A stretch of 64,000 bases of DNA. It comes from Rotaria sordida. Lineage: Eukaryota > Rotifera > Eurotatoria > Philodinida > Philodinidae. How positions within the stretch are numbered: the stretch's first letter is position 1; each line of letters starts with the position of its first letter. The DNA lies in assembly GCA_905250125.1 (NCBI GenBank), contig CAJNOL010000078.1, forward strand, positions 186,001 through 250,000, written 5' to 3'. A program made the translations under genes and the position numbers. Of this stretch, positions 12,971-26,167 are shown in pieces. The notes under the pieces were generated by a model, which was not told the origin of the DNA, made no database searches, and was given only the letters and a program-made list of their open reading frames with translations.

Positions 12971-15900
12971 TTTAGCGTGCCTCTTTCATTAATTAACGTA
13001 GGCTAGAAGCAAATATTGATCTGGAAAAACGGAAGTAGGTTAGATTAATATTTTTATCAATTTTCTCTTGTTCTTTTTTTTTTTCATCTTCCTATTTTAT
13101 AGTATAATACTTATATGATTTTCATTTGTATCTTACTGTTCTTTAATTAAAAAAACTTGATTATCACTTAAATTTTTCTCAATTGCAATAATTATCATTG
13201 TATTCAACAATGATTTCATCTGAAATTATTTCATAGATATGATCAATACGATAGCGTAAAAGACTTGAATGACCAAAAGAAATAAGAAATACAAAAATAA
13301 AAGAATTAGTACTCACTATGATGTTCAATCTACATAAGACGATAAGCAGATGCTAAAGGAATGTTTTGCGTGTGTTCGTATATACACGATGGTATGCTAT
13401 ATTTTTTTTTTTTTTTGTCTTGTCGAAGGTTAAAAAGAACAGGAAAAATATGGAGATTTTTGCATGTATAGAAGAGATCAAACATATTTTTTTAAAGCCT
13501 TCATTCATCCAAACATACGATTAGAGATCGTTCGTTTTGACACGTAATGCATTTTTGTTATTTTTTTTTCCTTCTCTTTTTTTTTTTATTTATTTCCGAG
13601 ATTAAAAAAAAAAGGAAAGTAGATGCATGACAGGAAAGAAAAAAGAAGTCTAACATTGTTTTATTTAAAAGATAATAAGAGCAACAAATAATATGATCAT
13701 GTGGGATGTCATCTAAAATTTTACTACCTCAATTAATGATTGTCGAAGAAAAAAAAAAATGATAAATGATCTGTTGAGAAAGGTGTTGTTTGACACATGT
13801 TAGAAACGAGAAATGTCGACATATAGAAAAATGCCAGAAAACAAAAAAATAGAATGATAGACAGTAGACAAATTTCATTTTGACAAGACTCATTAATTTA
13901 CGTATTTTATTTTGATGTATAATTGATTGAAAATTCAAAATTGTCTTATCTTATATATGAATATAATAGAACTAAATTTGTATTAATATAAAGTTGATTA
14001 CTAAGAAACAACTATATTGAACATGATAGGAATCAAATAATTTTTTTTTTTCGCTTTCTCTTCTATAGAAAATTTAGCAGGATTCATGTTTAGAGTGTGT
14101 CTGTTTTTCATTGTATATCGTGTTTTCCGGTTATGTCAGTAAGATAAAATGTAACATAGAAAAAGAAAAGCAAGTTTTTTTCTTTGTTTTTATTTTATAA
14201 TAAAATGTCGTCGGTCGATTATATTTGACAATTTATTAATATGTGGAACGTGATTTTGAATAAAAATAAAATAAAATAGTCTTTTTTGCTAATATTGTCA
14301 GTGAAAGTTCATTTTGTTGATGGATAAATTAAAATGTCCTTCTTCTTATCTTAAAAAAAATATGAAAGTGCAAAGTTCTCAATATTTTTCTTAATCAATA
14401 TGTTTTCAGTTAAAATTAAAAGAAGATTCACAAAAGAAAGAGAAGACAATATTTAAATTTACTGATTATATTGTCAAAGTTTATGGTGATGATGATTATA
14501 TGTTAAAAAACAAAAATTTCAATATGAAAGTATTTTAATCATATGGAAAGGATGTTTATAGTATGTAGATCTTATCTGATGATTTAAGTATCTTCCTTTC
14601 TTTCCTCAAAAAAAGCAGTCAATTTTTGTCAAAAACATGAAAGTTGAGATAAATATATGGGAAGACACTCTAAGGTCCGATCTTTCATTAATGACATGAT
14701 TTTGTATTTGGGACCTCGTTTTTTTCCAAAAATGTCCGTCATATTCTCCTTGAAAAATATGTTTTTTTTAGATATGGCAGAAAATCTTTTTTGCTTTTTT
14801 TCGGTTTATGTTTTTTTTGATCATGCATCCCAGAATTCTGGAAGAAGCTTCATTGTAGTCAACTGCATCCTGACCTACTCTTTCAAATGAAAAACAATTA
14901 AGTATATAGAATCAAGGTACACTGAGAACTTTGTTTTGCCAACTTAGCTATTATTGACTCTTGTTTATTGAATATCTTGCGAAAGCATCATGGTATAGGA
15001 CGGAAAATTTTACTGTAGCCTCCTCACTAAAGCTCGAACATATACTGAAGAGTTCGTGCGATTCGAATGCATCTGATCCAAGATCGATTTTTGAGGATAG
15101 GAAGAGGCTTAATCGATTGCGTCCAGTGATGATGTTTCGAATAATCACAACGGAAAACTTTCACACTATTGATCAATTTGTATACAATAGATTTTTTATG
15201 GCTAATAGTAAAATTTCTTTCATCGGTTCTATGAAGCTTATTAAAAGTTCTTCAAACAAGTTGATGCATTAATAGAAGAGCATGAATTAAATTTCTCTGG
15301 AATATAAGTGATTGTTAAATACAAAGAATTTTCTATAGTTCTATTCTGTATTCTATTGCTAAATTAAAGTGAACTCTCAAAAGAAAGACGACTTCCAAAG
15401 ACAAATAGTTAATAACCTGATAGCATTTCTGTAATCAATCGTGTACGCCTTCGGTCTCCATATTTTGCATGTGTTCTTTATGTTTTAGTGCTCTAGAGAA
15501 CGACGAGTTGCTAGAAACTCCTTCGAACTTTGCCAGAAAGATCAATGTCTCGAGATGACACAAACGTTTTTTTGAATCTTCGATATGAGTTTCTGTTCAT
15601 CTTCAGTAAGTGCCACAAAACAGTGATTTGGCTTCCATCTTTTACCCTAGATAATTAACAGTGATGTGCTAGTCTCCTGTCAAACAACTCGCCAGCTATA
15701 ATGAGCAGCAGCAGTAATAATGAAAACACTCGACAGGACAAGATTGACTCTACGTGAAATCGTTTTATCGTTATTAGGTTAATTCAAAACTTATTACCGA
15801 AATTTGAGATGGCCTCGCACTGAATTTATGTAATTCTTTGAGATTTCTCTTTATTTCTTTACATACTAGACATACGCATCTCAAGTTATCATTTGTGCTC

Positions 15901-18493
15901 GTGATAATCTCGAAAATGAAGAGTCGGAAAATATTGGTTCAAATGTAAGGATGAAACTTCATGAACGACTCTATACTATTCGTTCTCCAATCTTTAACAT
16001 GACGGTGCATTTTCTTCGTTACAGCCATCCTAAAAAACAAATTTTTGTAGACCTAGTTGTTTCTCTTTAAGGTTCGAGATAATTAAAACGATGACAAGGA
16101 GTTTTTATTTATCAAAGCTGTATTAACAGCTTATAATAGATATTGAATCATATAGATAATAATGACTACTATTATTTTGCTAAATAAAATAACTTTTATG
16201 CTAAGTTGACGTTTGCGTAGTAAAATTTGAATCTGCGAAGTAAATTAATTTAAATTTTCTTGATCATAAAAAAATTCAATGAGTAAAAATTATTATAAGC
16301 AGATAGTTTGTAATTAAGACAAACTGAAATTAGCAACGATTAAATGAAAACTTAGTAGATAGCAGCATGGCGGGTAGATTTTTTTTCTATCTCTTACTTT
16401 TCTTCTTCCAGTGGTGTTGGAAAAATACTCTAGAAATATATCATTCTTACTTTTTGAAGACATCAAGTAACAGAGAGAAATAACTTTCAGAATGTTCCGG
16501 ACAAGACTAGTCAAATATTCATGATTCATGAGATCAAGAATACAATAACTTAATACTACGCACAAAAAAGTTACTATTAGTAACAAATAAAATCATCAAA
16601 GATAATCGTACATTTAAAGAATGACACACTCTATGAAGACTTTTCAAAATTGCAAATACAATTTTAAATAAATAATCGAAGTCTCGTAATCAGAATCAAA
16701 CAAGGTAGACTTGCATTTTCAACAGAACTAACAATTACACTTACAAAAATCGACTGATCCATATCATTTTGCAGGATTCTCAATACAAGTGTTAAAAATA
16801 TCACGTCAAACAAAGGATTTAACTGATTATTATCTAATAACTAATGAGATACAAAATATTACGAAAAACGCGGTAAAAAAATATAAAAAAGAAAAAATAG
16901 ATGTCATCTTCGAATCAATTCAAAGATCTTCATTTTCGAATATGAAAAGCAAATTTGCCAGACAATCATCACAGTAGGAAAATGAAATTTACAATTGTCG
17001 AAGTTTTTCAAAGAATATATTTACAGACATATGATTGGTATGATGATAAGGTTGAAATTTTGCAAACCATCTCCAGCAGCAAAAGATTAACAAAATTTAC
17101 ATATTTACCAATCGATCTAGAATATTTTGCCGAGAAAATCAGAGTTTTTCTTGGTTTTCATATCTCAATCGATATAAGTAATTATGATATAAATTGACTT
17201 CTCTTTATGTTTTTCATGTGTTGATCAAGTAAAGTTTTTGGCCTTAATTTGAAATGTAGTATGATCTTTTGTTCTCACGATTATATATCAAAATTATCAC
17301 CAGAATAAAACTTATATTGAAATATTGAGTGTTCCAAAAATTCCTTCTTAAAAGGTTTCTCGTTTCATTTCACTATTGACTGGACTCCATCGAATAATTT
17401 TTTTTTCTTTGATAATAGATAAATACATAGAGTTTTTATTTCTACATTGAAAACTAAGATCCTTAACAGAAATACAGAAATGTAGCTTTTTTTTCTTTCT
17501 AAAAAAAATTCATGGGTGATGTGTGTTTTAATTGCTTGAATTTGAACTTGATACCATTCATTTCGTTTTTGTAAAGGTATACCGAAATAAAGTTCTGTAA
17601 AAAGATTGCTCAATTGTTAGGCAATTTAATGATTCGAGCAGCTTAACAACTCGAAGTAACTAAAAACTGAAAAACTTTTAAGAAGAGACTTTTGGGACAC
17701 ACGGTATTTCAATAACTAATTGATCCAAGTGTTTGCAATTTGAAAATACATTAAAAATGACATCAGGATAAATTCCTGCATTCCCAATTATAGACATTCG
17801 TGCGCTAATTGGCTTAATTTCTGTTGCAATTTGAAAGTTATGGATATTATTACTTACCTCGTTTCTATTCGATTGATTGTTATTTTTATTTCGATAGCAT
17901 CATGTTTAATAGAAATCTTAAAATTAAACTTAAATATCGATCGATTTAAGATTTTTATTCGAAATTTTTGTTTTTTACTGAATTTATAATCACCTTTTGA
18001 TAACTTAAAAGTGTTTTTTTATTCAATTTCTTCCAACTAACTATAAAAATGATATAAATTTAGTTGACATTCCTTGTCGACACAGTAACATGGAATTCTT
18101 CTTTTGGGATCTATTTATTTCATATTGATTTTTTCGATGATCAACATTTTTAGTTTCGCACTCCTTTTCATATTCGAGTTTCACTCGAATACCATCTAGT
18201 TTTATTTAGTAAGTTCAATTAGTCAGCATATACGTAAAGACCGAATGAGTCATATGTGATCATTAATTCAATTAACAAATGCTAACAATTAGAATCAATA
18301 TCGATTAACAAATTATGAAAACAATTATAACTAATCGCTAGTTTACAAGTTAGATAGATAAATATAGTCTGTCGCAATGTATGAATCAGTTCTTTATTTT
18401 ATCATAAGGGAGGACAAATAAACATAGATATATATGTAAAGAATAGAAAGAGATCTAACTCTTATTTGTTCTTCTATTTAAATAACTAACATA
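12971..18493. other. 5.5 kb AT-rich intergenic region upstream of TRPC and paralogue 2
   Basis: No gene is supported. The region lies between two divergently transcribed genes, so it should hold both promoters. It contains several short ORFs (for example 14961-15272 plus and 16955-17197 plus) with no recognisable domain. Homopolymer T and A runs occur near 13404 and 13561-13610. The better-balanced composition at 15400-16080 might be decayed coding sequence, but I could not identify it. Confidence 0.5.
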
Positions 18494-20322
18494 ATGGTAA
18501 ACACAATCGTTACGTTTGGAAATAATCGAGTTTCATCAGTTGCACCACTTCCTATAGTGATTAAAACTGATAAAAAATCATCTTTACAACGACAAATTTA
18601 TTTAATTATTGGAATTCTAGTACTTATCATTATTGTGAGTCCAACAATATTATCAATTGAAAAAGATCCAGATGATTTTTCTTTTCATATACTTTTCATT
18701 GTTCATGCAAGTTCGTTAACATTTTCTTCGTTTATATATGTTTTTCTTTTTCACTTCTTTCTTAGGTTTTCTATTATTATTTTTCATTTCAAATACAATA
18801 TATAGAAGTTAGTTTATACTTTTGTTTTTTTTATTTATTTTCTAATTGAATAATAATTTTTATAGATATTGGAGATGGAATAACAATAATACCTAGTCTT
18901 AGTCTTTTGGCTATTTATAAAACAGTTCATTATGTAATTCGATATCGTTATTGTCGAATAAATTCTCCAAAAGATTTTCTTATTACAACGGTTTTATTTT
19001 TTTGTTTTTTTTTTATCTTTAATCAAGAAAATTCAACTATCTTTTATTTAGATTCAATTAACAATTATTTTAATATTTGTTATAACATATATTCTTTGGA
19101 CATATTTATTAATAAGAAATAAATATCGAAAGAAAATAACAAAAGGGTATTAAAAAACAATTTTTTTTTTATTTGTTTTATAGAATCATATTTCTTTTTT
19201 CTTTTTTCAATAGAACAACAAATTTTATAAGAAAACAAAAACGAATATTTTTCTCATTGTTAAGTCTTAATTTAATGTTAACAGTAAGATTAAATAATCA
19301 TAATTGACTTATTTAATTATTTGTTTTTTATATTTTAAAAGATTTCATCATTAATTTTAAATATACGTAATCAAGAAAATTTTGGTTTATATGAAATAAT
19401 TATTCTCTCAGTTGGAATACCATTAACTTTACTTTGGTGTACAATAGGAATATTAATGGTAATAGAAAAAAATTCTTTTCAATCATTTATTTTCGATCTA
19501 CAACAATTACCCGCAGTGTAGAATTGATCGTAGTATTAAAAAAAAGCAAATAGACAAAAAAAAATTTTACAATCGATTCAAGATTAAGAAACATTAGATA
19601 TAAGTATAAATATGAATGTTTAGTAAACTATTCTAATTGAGTATGAAGTCTTACACGAGAGTAGGTAGTAGCTATTGTCAAAATTTTCTATATTCCTATA
19701 TAATTTTTCCATCTTTTGGAGCTTCTATCTATTGTAATATTCGTTATTCGATAACGAATATAGTTTTCATTTTTTCATAACAATTCGATAAATTGAAAAC
19801 ATGAATGTCAACATTCAATTACTACTTACTAATAAGATCATCTGCAAATCTATCCCATGAGATAAATCTTCACTTTTCACATGCTATTTGATTCTCATTG
19901 GATGCTGTATGTGATTAAATCATATGTCTACAAATTGACATTTGTGGGAAATGAAACAGGTACTATGCTTCTGTCAAATATGCAACCAATTGATATCGTT
20001 TAATTATTGTTTGATTAATTGTCATTTTTCCAATATATTTTAGTCGATTTTTCGAAATTGTTTATGCATAACATCATTCTATCTATTGTCAATGATCCAA
20101 CCATTTCATTTAATTCATTTGATATTTCAAACAATAAATGAATTACAGAGTTTATCAACTGAACATGAAATAAATAAATTTCTTCCTTTATTAATAATTA
20201 TTTTTGTATGTGTTAGTACAAATTTTCTTGTTCATTTATTTACAACAATAACTGGTTGTTGGATGATATCAAAAACTGATAAAACAATTATTAATTTTCG
20301 TTGGTTATTAGCAAATATTTGA
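18494..20322 (+). CDS. Unrecognised multi-pass membrane protein (paralogue 2), 7 exons
   Basis: The exons are 18494-18710, 18766-18807, 18866-18990, 19052-19146, 19214-19283, 19342-19458 and 20044-20322. They total 945 nt (314 residues), with GT-AG introns. About eight hydrophobic segments are visible. Conserved blocks shared with the gene at 974-2429 are DFLIT before helix 4, ILNIRNQ, FGLYEI, GIPLTLLW and FLPLLIIIF in the last helix. Exon lengths 42, 125 and 117 nt are the same in both genes. The N-terminal tail of about 35 residues is Ser/Thr/Lys-rich, and the C-terminus ends soon after the last helix. Exon 7 here corresponds to exons 7 and 8 of the other copy. I do not recognise the family and give no function. 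The model is well supported by the matching phases, though no start other than the ATG at 18494 was tested. Confidence 0.6.
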
Positions 20323-20428
20323 ACTTCTATTTTGTTGTTTTTTTTTCCGTCTTTTGTTATAGTGTGTTTAGAATGTTGCATAAGCGTGTATGTGTGTTTT
20401 TTTTTCATTTTTGTTTCTAGATAGAGTC

Positions 20429-23090
20429 ATGTCAGCTTCGATAAATAATGAAGATAGAGAAAATAATCTTGATCAAAGCCGAAGTTATGATGAAATTGAA
20501 CAATTCATTTCTGATGAAGATGATACTCATGAAATTAATACGGAAAGTAGAATAACAATTAATTCATTAAGATCATCTGATGAAAGATTAGTATCACAAC
20601 AACAACAACAACAACAACAGCGTTCATCATCTTGTATTACACAAGTACAGAATACGAGTCTTTCTCTAGAAAAATCTTCAACGAATATTGAAGAAAATTC
20701 TAAAAATGAAAATAACAATAAATCAAAAATATCCATATTAAGTGTTAAAACATCAAATATACCTGGTCCAGTTGGTCTCTTACCAATATTAGTAAGATTA
20801 TATGTTGTTAATTAAATTCTTTTAATTAAAAATATTATTAATATAGAAAACTAATGAAGACTTACGACGTTTAAAAGAAGATAAAACGGCTCGTGATACA
20901 TTGCTTACTAATGAAGAGAATGTTAATGCTAAACGACCTAAAACATCATCTGATGTAAGTTAATTATAGATACTTTCCTTACCTTAATAACTACCAAAGA
21001 TCGATGGGGCTATCTCGCGCTACCCCGCGCTCTAACACATGCTTCTATTCATGCTGAAAGAACATCGAAGGAATGTTTCCGTGCTTTCGAAACTTGCTCA
21101 TCCAACAAGAAAATAAAGAGACATGCGAAGTGTGGAGTAACTCTATCTATCTCTGGTAACTACCTACTTAAGTTTATCTGATACCTTTATCTCAGTAATA
21201 TCTGAAATCTTCATTATAACCTATTAGCAAAGTTTCATCTAGATGTGAATATATAATATGATGGAATTGCTATTACTTTGAATCAAAAGTTATTAAGAAA
21301 ATATCTCATAAATGGTTACCAGTAATGTATCTTGATATGTATAGAAAGAGTGATTAATAAATATCTTAAACTATTGGTTAGAGATTGTTGGCAGATATTA
21401 TTATTTGTTACGAGACGTAAAGAAGTGAGAAAACTACAATTTTCTTATTATAGAATCTAACATTCATTCACAAAATGAAATTTTCTTTTACTATAATAGA
21501 GTTTTGCATCATACGTCAATCGGATACAAATAATTATTCGGATTAAGCCATAGAATATTATTATCTCAATTTTTTTATGCATGTTCAAAATATCTTTAGA
21601 GATATTATCTGATTTTCTAAATTAGTCCATCGAGTGAAGAATATTTCCCATAAATTCAAGCAAATCTTCTCTATTGCTTTGATTTTATTAATGAGCACAT
21701 CAAAGTTTACTTCATTTTGGATTAGAAGTATAGACCATAAGTTTTTCTTTGTACTCTAGACTTACCTTGCACTTTTCTACTATGGATCAAGCTAAGAAAA
21801 ACTAATGATTTATGATGATCATTGATCTCACAGTTAATATATTTTGAATGAAAGTCAAGATTTTCTATACTTCCTATAGATTTATCAACACACTTATAAA
21901 GTTCGGTACAATTTTACATAAATTCGCTAAATGTTAAATAAAAATTTATGTATATTATTTTGTTTTTAGCTTTTTAGTTTGAATATTAACAATTATCCAT
22001 CATATACAATAGCTCTTAGACAATTACAAGAATCATTCAGTTGTGAACCAATCAGTATCCATACAGCACTTGTTAAAGTTAGAATAATCAATAAATTCAT
22101 TCATTCATTCATTCATCATCTTTCATTTCATAAAACTAGGCTCGTCTTGGTATTAAAAAACGTATTCCACTTATGTGTGCAGCTGTAACACACTATGATC
22201 GACAAGAAAATACTATTCTATTAGATAAATCAGGTATAACCAATCTATCATTTCAATTTGATAACAAAAAAAAAAAATCTTTTTTTTTTTCTTAGCTCAT
22301 ATTCGAGCAACATTCATCGGTGACGATGAATTATTAGATAGTTTTAATATTCGTGTTGGTCATACACTTGTACTACGAAATGTAAATATCTATTTATCTT
22401 TCTAAATTTTCTTTTAAAATAATTTATTTTTCGTTTTTGTAAAGGTAGCAGTATTTACATCAACTCGTCATAGACATCATTATGTTAATATTCATTTACA
22501 AAATATAATAGCTATACAAGATCCATTAAATAATTTATTTAGTATGCCATCTATGAGTCAAGAATATCAACAACAACAAAAAATGCCAAAATCAATATTA
22601 CATTCAATAGAAAATGAAATATCAGCATATGCAGATTCATCAAAAACAAATAATGAAACTTTTCATTTATTTTCACAATTTGATCATGATGATAATGAAC
22701 AACCACCATTAAAAAAACTAAATACAACTTTAAAATCATCAAATAATTCAGCTTTTAATCATATTAAACCAAATATAAAATCATCATCTGTAAATAAATT
22801 TAAAGAAACTATTAGTGAAAAACCACAATCAACTTTTAAGTCTCTTCCTATTCAACCACAAAATACATCAATATCAACTATCAATAAACTTGCACCTACG
22901 CTAGTTACAGTTACTCCACCATCATCAATAACCGAAACTGATCTTCTTCAAATGATTGAGAAACCAATTGATATTGATATTAATCCAGAAGGTAATTCTT
23001 TTTATGAACTATATTTTAATTCATTTAAATTTCTTTTTTATCTTCTCATTAATAGATCTTACTAATGATGAATTCTTTACAACATGGTAG
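20429..23090 (+). CDS. HROB: HROB-like homologous recombination OB-fold protein, 7 exons
   Basis: In vertebrates HROB (C17orf53, MCM8IP) loads and stimulates the MCM8-MCM9 helicase during homologous recombination and crosslink repair. Exons: 20429-20791, 20847-20954, 21970-22077, 22140-22233, 22296-22381, 22445-22991 and 23056-23090. They total 1341 nt (446 residues). The N-terminus is acidic and Ser-rich with a run of eight Gln. A conserved IPGPVGLLP motif precedes the folded part. The OB-fold region includes IPLMCAAVTHYD, DKSAHIRATF, GHTLVLRNVAVF and HHYVNIHLQNIIAI. This matches the known family pattern of GPAGLLP followed by an OB fold with NHYLNV near its end. The C-terminal tail is disordered and ends in LTNDEFFTTW. 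Intron 2 is 1 kb, all others about 50-65 nt. A splice acceptor (ctag at 20417-20420) just before the ATG suggests a 5'UTR intron. The assignment rests on motifs read by eye. Confidence 0.7.
20598..20621 (+). repeat. CAA/CAG repeat encoding polyglutamine
   Basis: Eight consecutive Gln codons, all CAA but the last (CAG), in exon 1 of the HROB-like gene. The run lies in the predicted disordered N-terminus. Confidence 0.85.
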
Positions 23091-23334
23091 TGATATTATA
23101 TTTTCTTTTAATTGTATGCAGATAGATTTTTTTTTCTCAGGTGTTGTAATTTCTTTTGTTGATTTATCTGACTAGAATTTATTTGTGTAATAATAAAAAA
23201 TTCATATAAATATATATATATATTAGCGAATCAAATTCATCTTGAAATTTGTCATATATCAAGAGTAAAAAATTAGTTTCTCATAGTCTCTGTGTAAATA
23301 AGATGATAAAGAAAAGTTAAATAACAACATATTA

Positions 23335-23736
23335 TTTTTTTGTGTAATGTTAAGCATCTAGCTGAAATTCAGATAGTGATTTAAATAGTTAATATAATTT
23401 TCTATCTAATACATTCTATACCAAGGTTCCATAAAAGAACTATAATGGTAAGGTTTCTAAAAAACTGAATACGGTAGTTTTATATGACTTTTCTCTCAAA
23501 ATTTGTTAGTATCACAAAAATCGTAAAAAAAAATGTCTCCTGCACGGTTTTTGTGATACTTACAACTTTTGAAGGAAAAGTCGTATAAAACTATCGTGTT
23601 TGGCTTTTTAGAAACTTTTCCATTATAATTCTTTTATGGAATCTTGGCATAGGATGTATTACATAGAAAACTCTATTGACTGTTAAAGTCACTATCTAAA
23701 TTTGAGCTAAGTACTTAACATTATAGGAAAAAAAAA
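23335..23736. mobile_element. Fold-back element, family shared with 49.4-49.7 kb
   Basis: The arms are about 23335-23530 and 23545-23736, nearly adjacent. The outer ends pair as tgtaatgttaagcatctagc on the left with gctaagtacttaacattata on the right. The inner ends pair through ttagtatcacaaaaatcg and cggtttttgtgatactta. No ORF is present. The right half is clearly related to 49436-49680, so this is a dispersed family. Confidence 0.75.
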
Positions 23737-23911
23737 TCACAAATACATTGATGGTAAACTTTTTTCAGTTCTTTAGTAAGAGATACCAAAGGAAAATGGC
23801 TTTTAGAATCATAAAATGATGAGTTTTCGAAAGCATAAGACAAATCATAAGGTTTGGTTTTGTTTGGAATATTTCGTAAAACTTTAATAAAAATTTAAGT
23901 GTAATTTATAT

Positions 23912-25418
23912 AAAGGAGGAGGGGCGATAAGGCCATTTTTCAACCCCAGATATTTTCAAGAAATAACTATATGGGTGTTATAAGATCGATATGGGCTACA
24001 AATCTAGCATGTTAATTTTCCGTAAAATCATTTCCAGGTTTTCGAGCCCTGTACTCCCCCACAGGGTTTCGAAAAAACTTTTTTCGAAATTTTTTTTCTA
24101 AGGGTGACTAGAAGTGACAAGTCGACGATGCTGATCACGAATATCACTGCCTAAAAGTTCAAAAATGTAATGCTGAGAAACTAGATCATTTTTTCTTATA
24201 TACGAATTTCGAGGCCTAAACCGGATTTTTGACCCTCTTTCCACATGTATTAGTCTCTAAGAGATCTAGAAAAGCATTTTTAGATACAAAGTTCTAAGCT
24301 CTATCCAAATCTTAATGAATAAGGACTATTCGAAATGTTTAGCTGCTTATGACAGCGAAATACGACCAGGATTTTGATAGGGTAAACATGGTCGTTCCTC
24401 TTTCTGGAGCTTCCAGTCTACTGAAAACTTTTGAACTTAAATGAGACTATGTCAATTCGATGCAGTTTTTCTTGCTCTATCCAAATATGAACTCGAAAAG
24501 ATTCAAAAAGGTCGGCATCAGNNNNNNNNNNNNNNNNNNNNNNNNNNNNNNNNNNNNNNNNNNNNNNNNNNNNNNNNNNNNNNNNNNNNNNNNNNNNNNN
24601 NNNNNNNNNNNNNNNNNNNNNNNNNNNNNNNNNNNNNNNNNNNNNNNNNNNNNNNNNNNNNNNNNNNNNNNNNNNNNNNNNNNNNNNNNNNNNNNNNNNN
24701 NNNNNNNNNNNNNNNNNNNNNNNNNNNNNNNNNNNNNNNNNNNNNNNNNNNNNNNNNNNNNNNNNNNNNNNNNNNNNNNNNNNNNNNNNNNNNNNNNNNN
24801 NNNNNNNNCTGATGCCGACCTTTTTGAATCTTTTCGAGTTCATATTTGGATAGAGCAAGAAAAACTGCATCGAATTGACATAGTCTCATTTAAGTTCAAA
24901 AGTTTTCAGTAGACTGGAAGCTCCAGAAAGAGGAACGACCATGTTTACCCTATCAAAATCCTGGTCGTATTTCGCTGTCATAAGCAGCTAAACATTTCGA
25001 ATAGTCCTTATTCATTAAGATTTGGATAGAGCTTAGAACTTTGTATCTAAAAATGCTTTTCTAGATCTCTTAGAGACTAATACATGTGGAAAGAGGGTCA
25101 AAAATCCGGTTTAGGCCTCGAAATTCGTATATAAGAAAAAATGATCTAGTTTCTCAGCATTACATTTTTGAACTTTTAGGCAGCGATATTCGTGATCAGC
25201 ATCGTCGACTTGTCACTTCTAGTCACCCTTAGAAAAAAAATTTCGAAAAAAGTTTTTTCGAAACCCTGTGGGGGAGTACAGGGCTCGAAAACCTGGAAAT
25301 GATTTTACGGAAAATTAACATGCTAGATTTGTAGCCCATATCGATCTTATAACACCCATATAGTTATTTCTTGAAAATATCTGGGGTTGAAAAATGGCCT
25401 TATCGCCCCTCCTCCTTT
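23912..25418. mobile_element. Near-perfect palindrome: two 610 bp arms around a sequence gap
   Basis: The left arm 23912-24521 and right arm 24809-25418 are each exactly 610 bases and are reverse complements with very few differences (one seen: atcactgcc against atcgctgcc). They start aaaggaggaggggcgataag and end with its complement. The centre, 24522-24808, is undetermined, probably because the palindrome could not be read through. GC content is higher than in the surroundings. No ORF beyond chance length is seen in the arms. No clear target-site duplication is visible. This could be a young TIR element with its core unsequenced, a fold-back element or a scaffolding artefact. Confidence 0.85.
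24522..24808. other. Assembly gap of 287 N
   Basis: All bases are N. The gap is flanked on both sides by the same sequence in inverted orientation, so it sits exactly at the centre of the palindrome. Confidence 0.99.
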
Positions 25419-26167
25419 CAGCAAAATCTTGATTTTGTATGTGTATCGTTTTATATATTTCGAGAAAATCTTTCGTATGGAAATTTTCGATGTATATTTC
25501 TGAGAAACTTCTCGATAAGTTGCTTATTTTGTTAAGAAATAGGACATGTAAAAAAACCTCTAAAAGGATTTATTGAGTTTTACATTAACAAGAAGTTGCT
25601 TCGATTATATGACTTTCTTGTAATAAGATTGTATAGTGTTAGAATTATTTTAAGAACAAATACTGTTACGTATGGTTCTAACGTCGAATTGATTTGGTTT
25701 TTTTTTACATTTGTGAGATATATTTAAATCACTGGATTCATCTATTAACATCATATAACATGTTTTAACTATATCAAAACAGTATTGTTGTATTCAAGAG
25801 TAAGCACTTACATTTGGTGAGTTTCTCGTTCGTATTCTAAGCTGGTTACTTTCTATTATTCTAATTCTTTACATTTGACGTAAGAATAAGTATCGACATT
25901 CAATTGAAAAACTGCAAGAAAAATAAACTATGAAAGCTACAATCATTATTCGAATCTTGATTTTAGGAATGAATGATGCAGTATTCACGATAAGATATTT
26001 GTTCAGCTTATTTAGCTTTTTAGTTCTCATGAAAATAAGAAGTCGAATTGAAATTTTGAGAATATTTATCTATCTTTCCTATATATATATCTACTAAAGA
26101 ATTGATCTTATTAAACAATTTTTTTATTTGTTAATATTTCATTACATCTTATTTCTTAAATTTTAAA

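Larger units (their letters stand above)
23091..26167. other. Repeat-filled intergenic region with assembly gap
   Basis: No gene is supported between the convergent HROB-like and Kv gene A transcripts. The space holds a fold-back element at 23335-23736 and the 1.5 kb palindrome at 23912-25418, which contains 287 undetermined bases. The remaining 750 bp is AT-rich with no clear signal. Confidence 0.6.

Noticed and set aside
14961..15272. 103-codon ORF as a gene
   Set aside because: No domain, no splice context and mirrored by an ORF on the other strand; it may be decayed coding sequence, but I could not support it.
16789..17197. Two consecutive short ORFs upstream of paralogue 2
   Set aside because: Lys/Ile/Ser-biased translation typical of AT-rich noncoding DNA and no recognisable motif.
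24418..24912. Four ORFs of 123-150 codons crossing the N gap on both strands
   Set aside because: They consist mostly of undetermined residues and are mirror images created by the palindrome.
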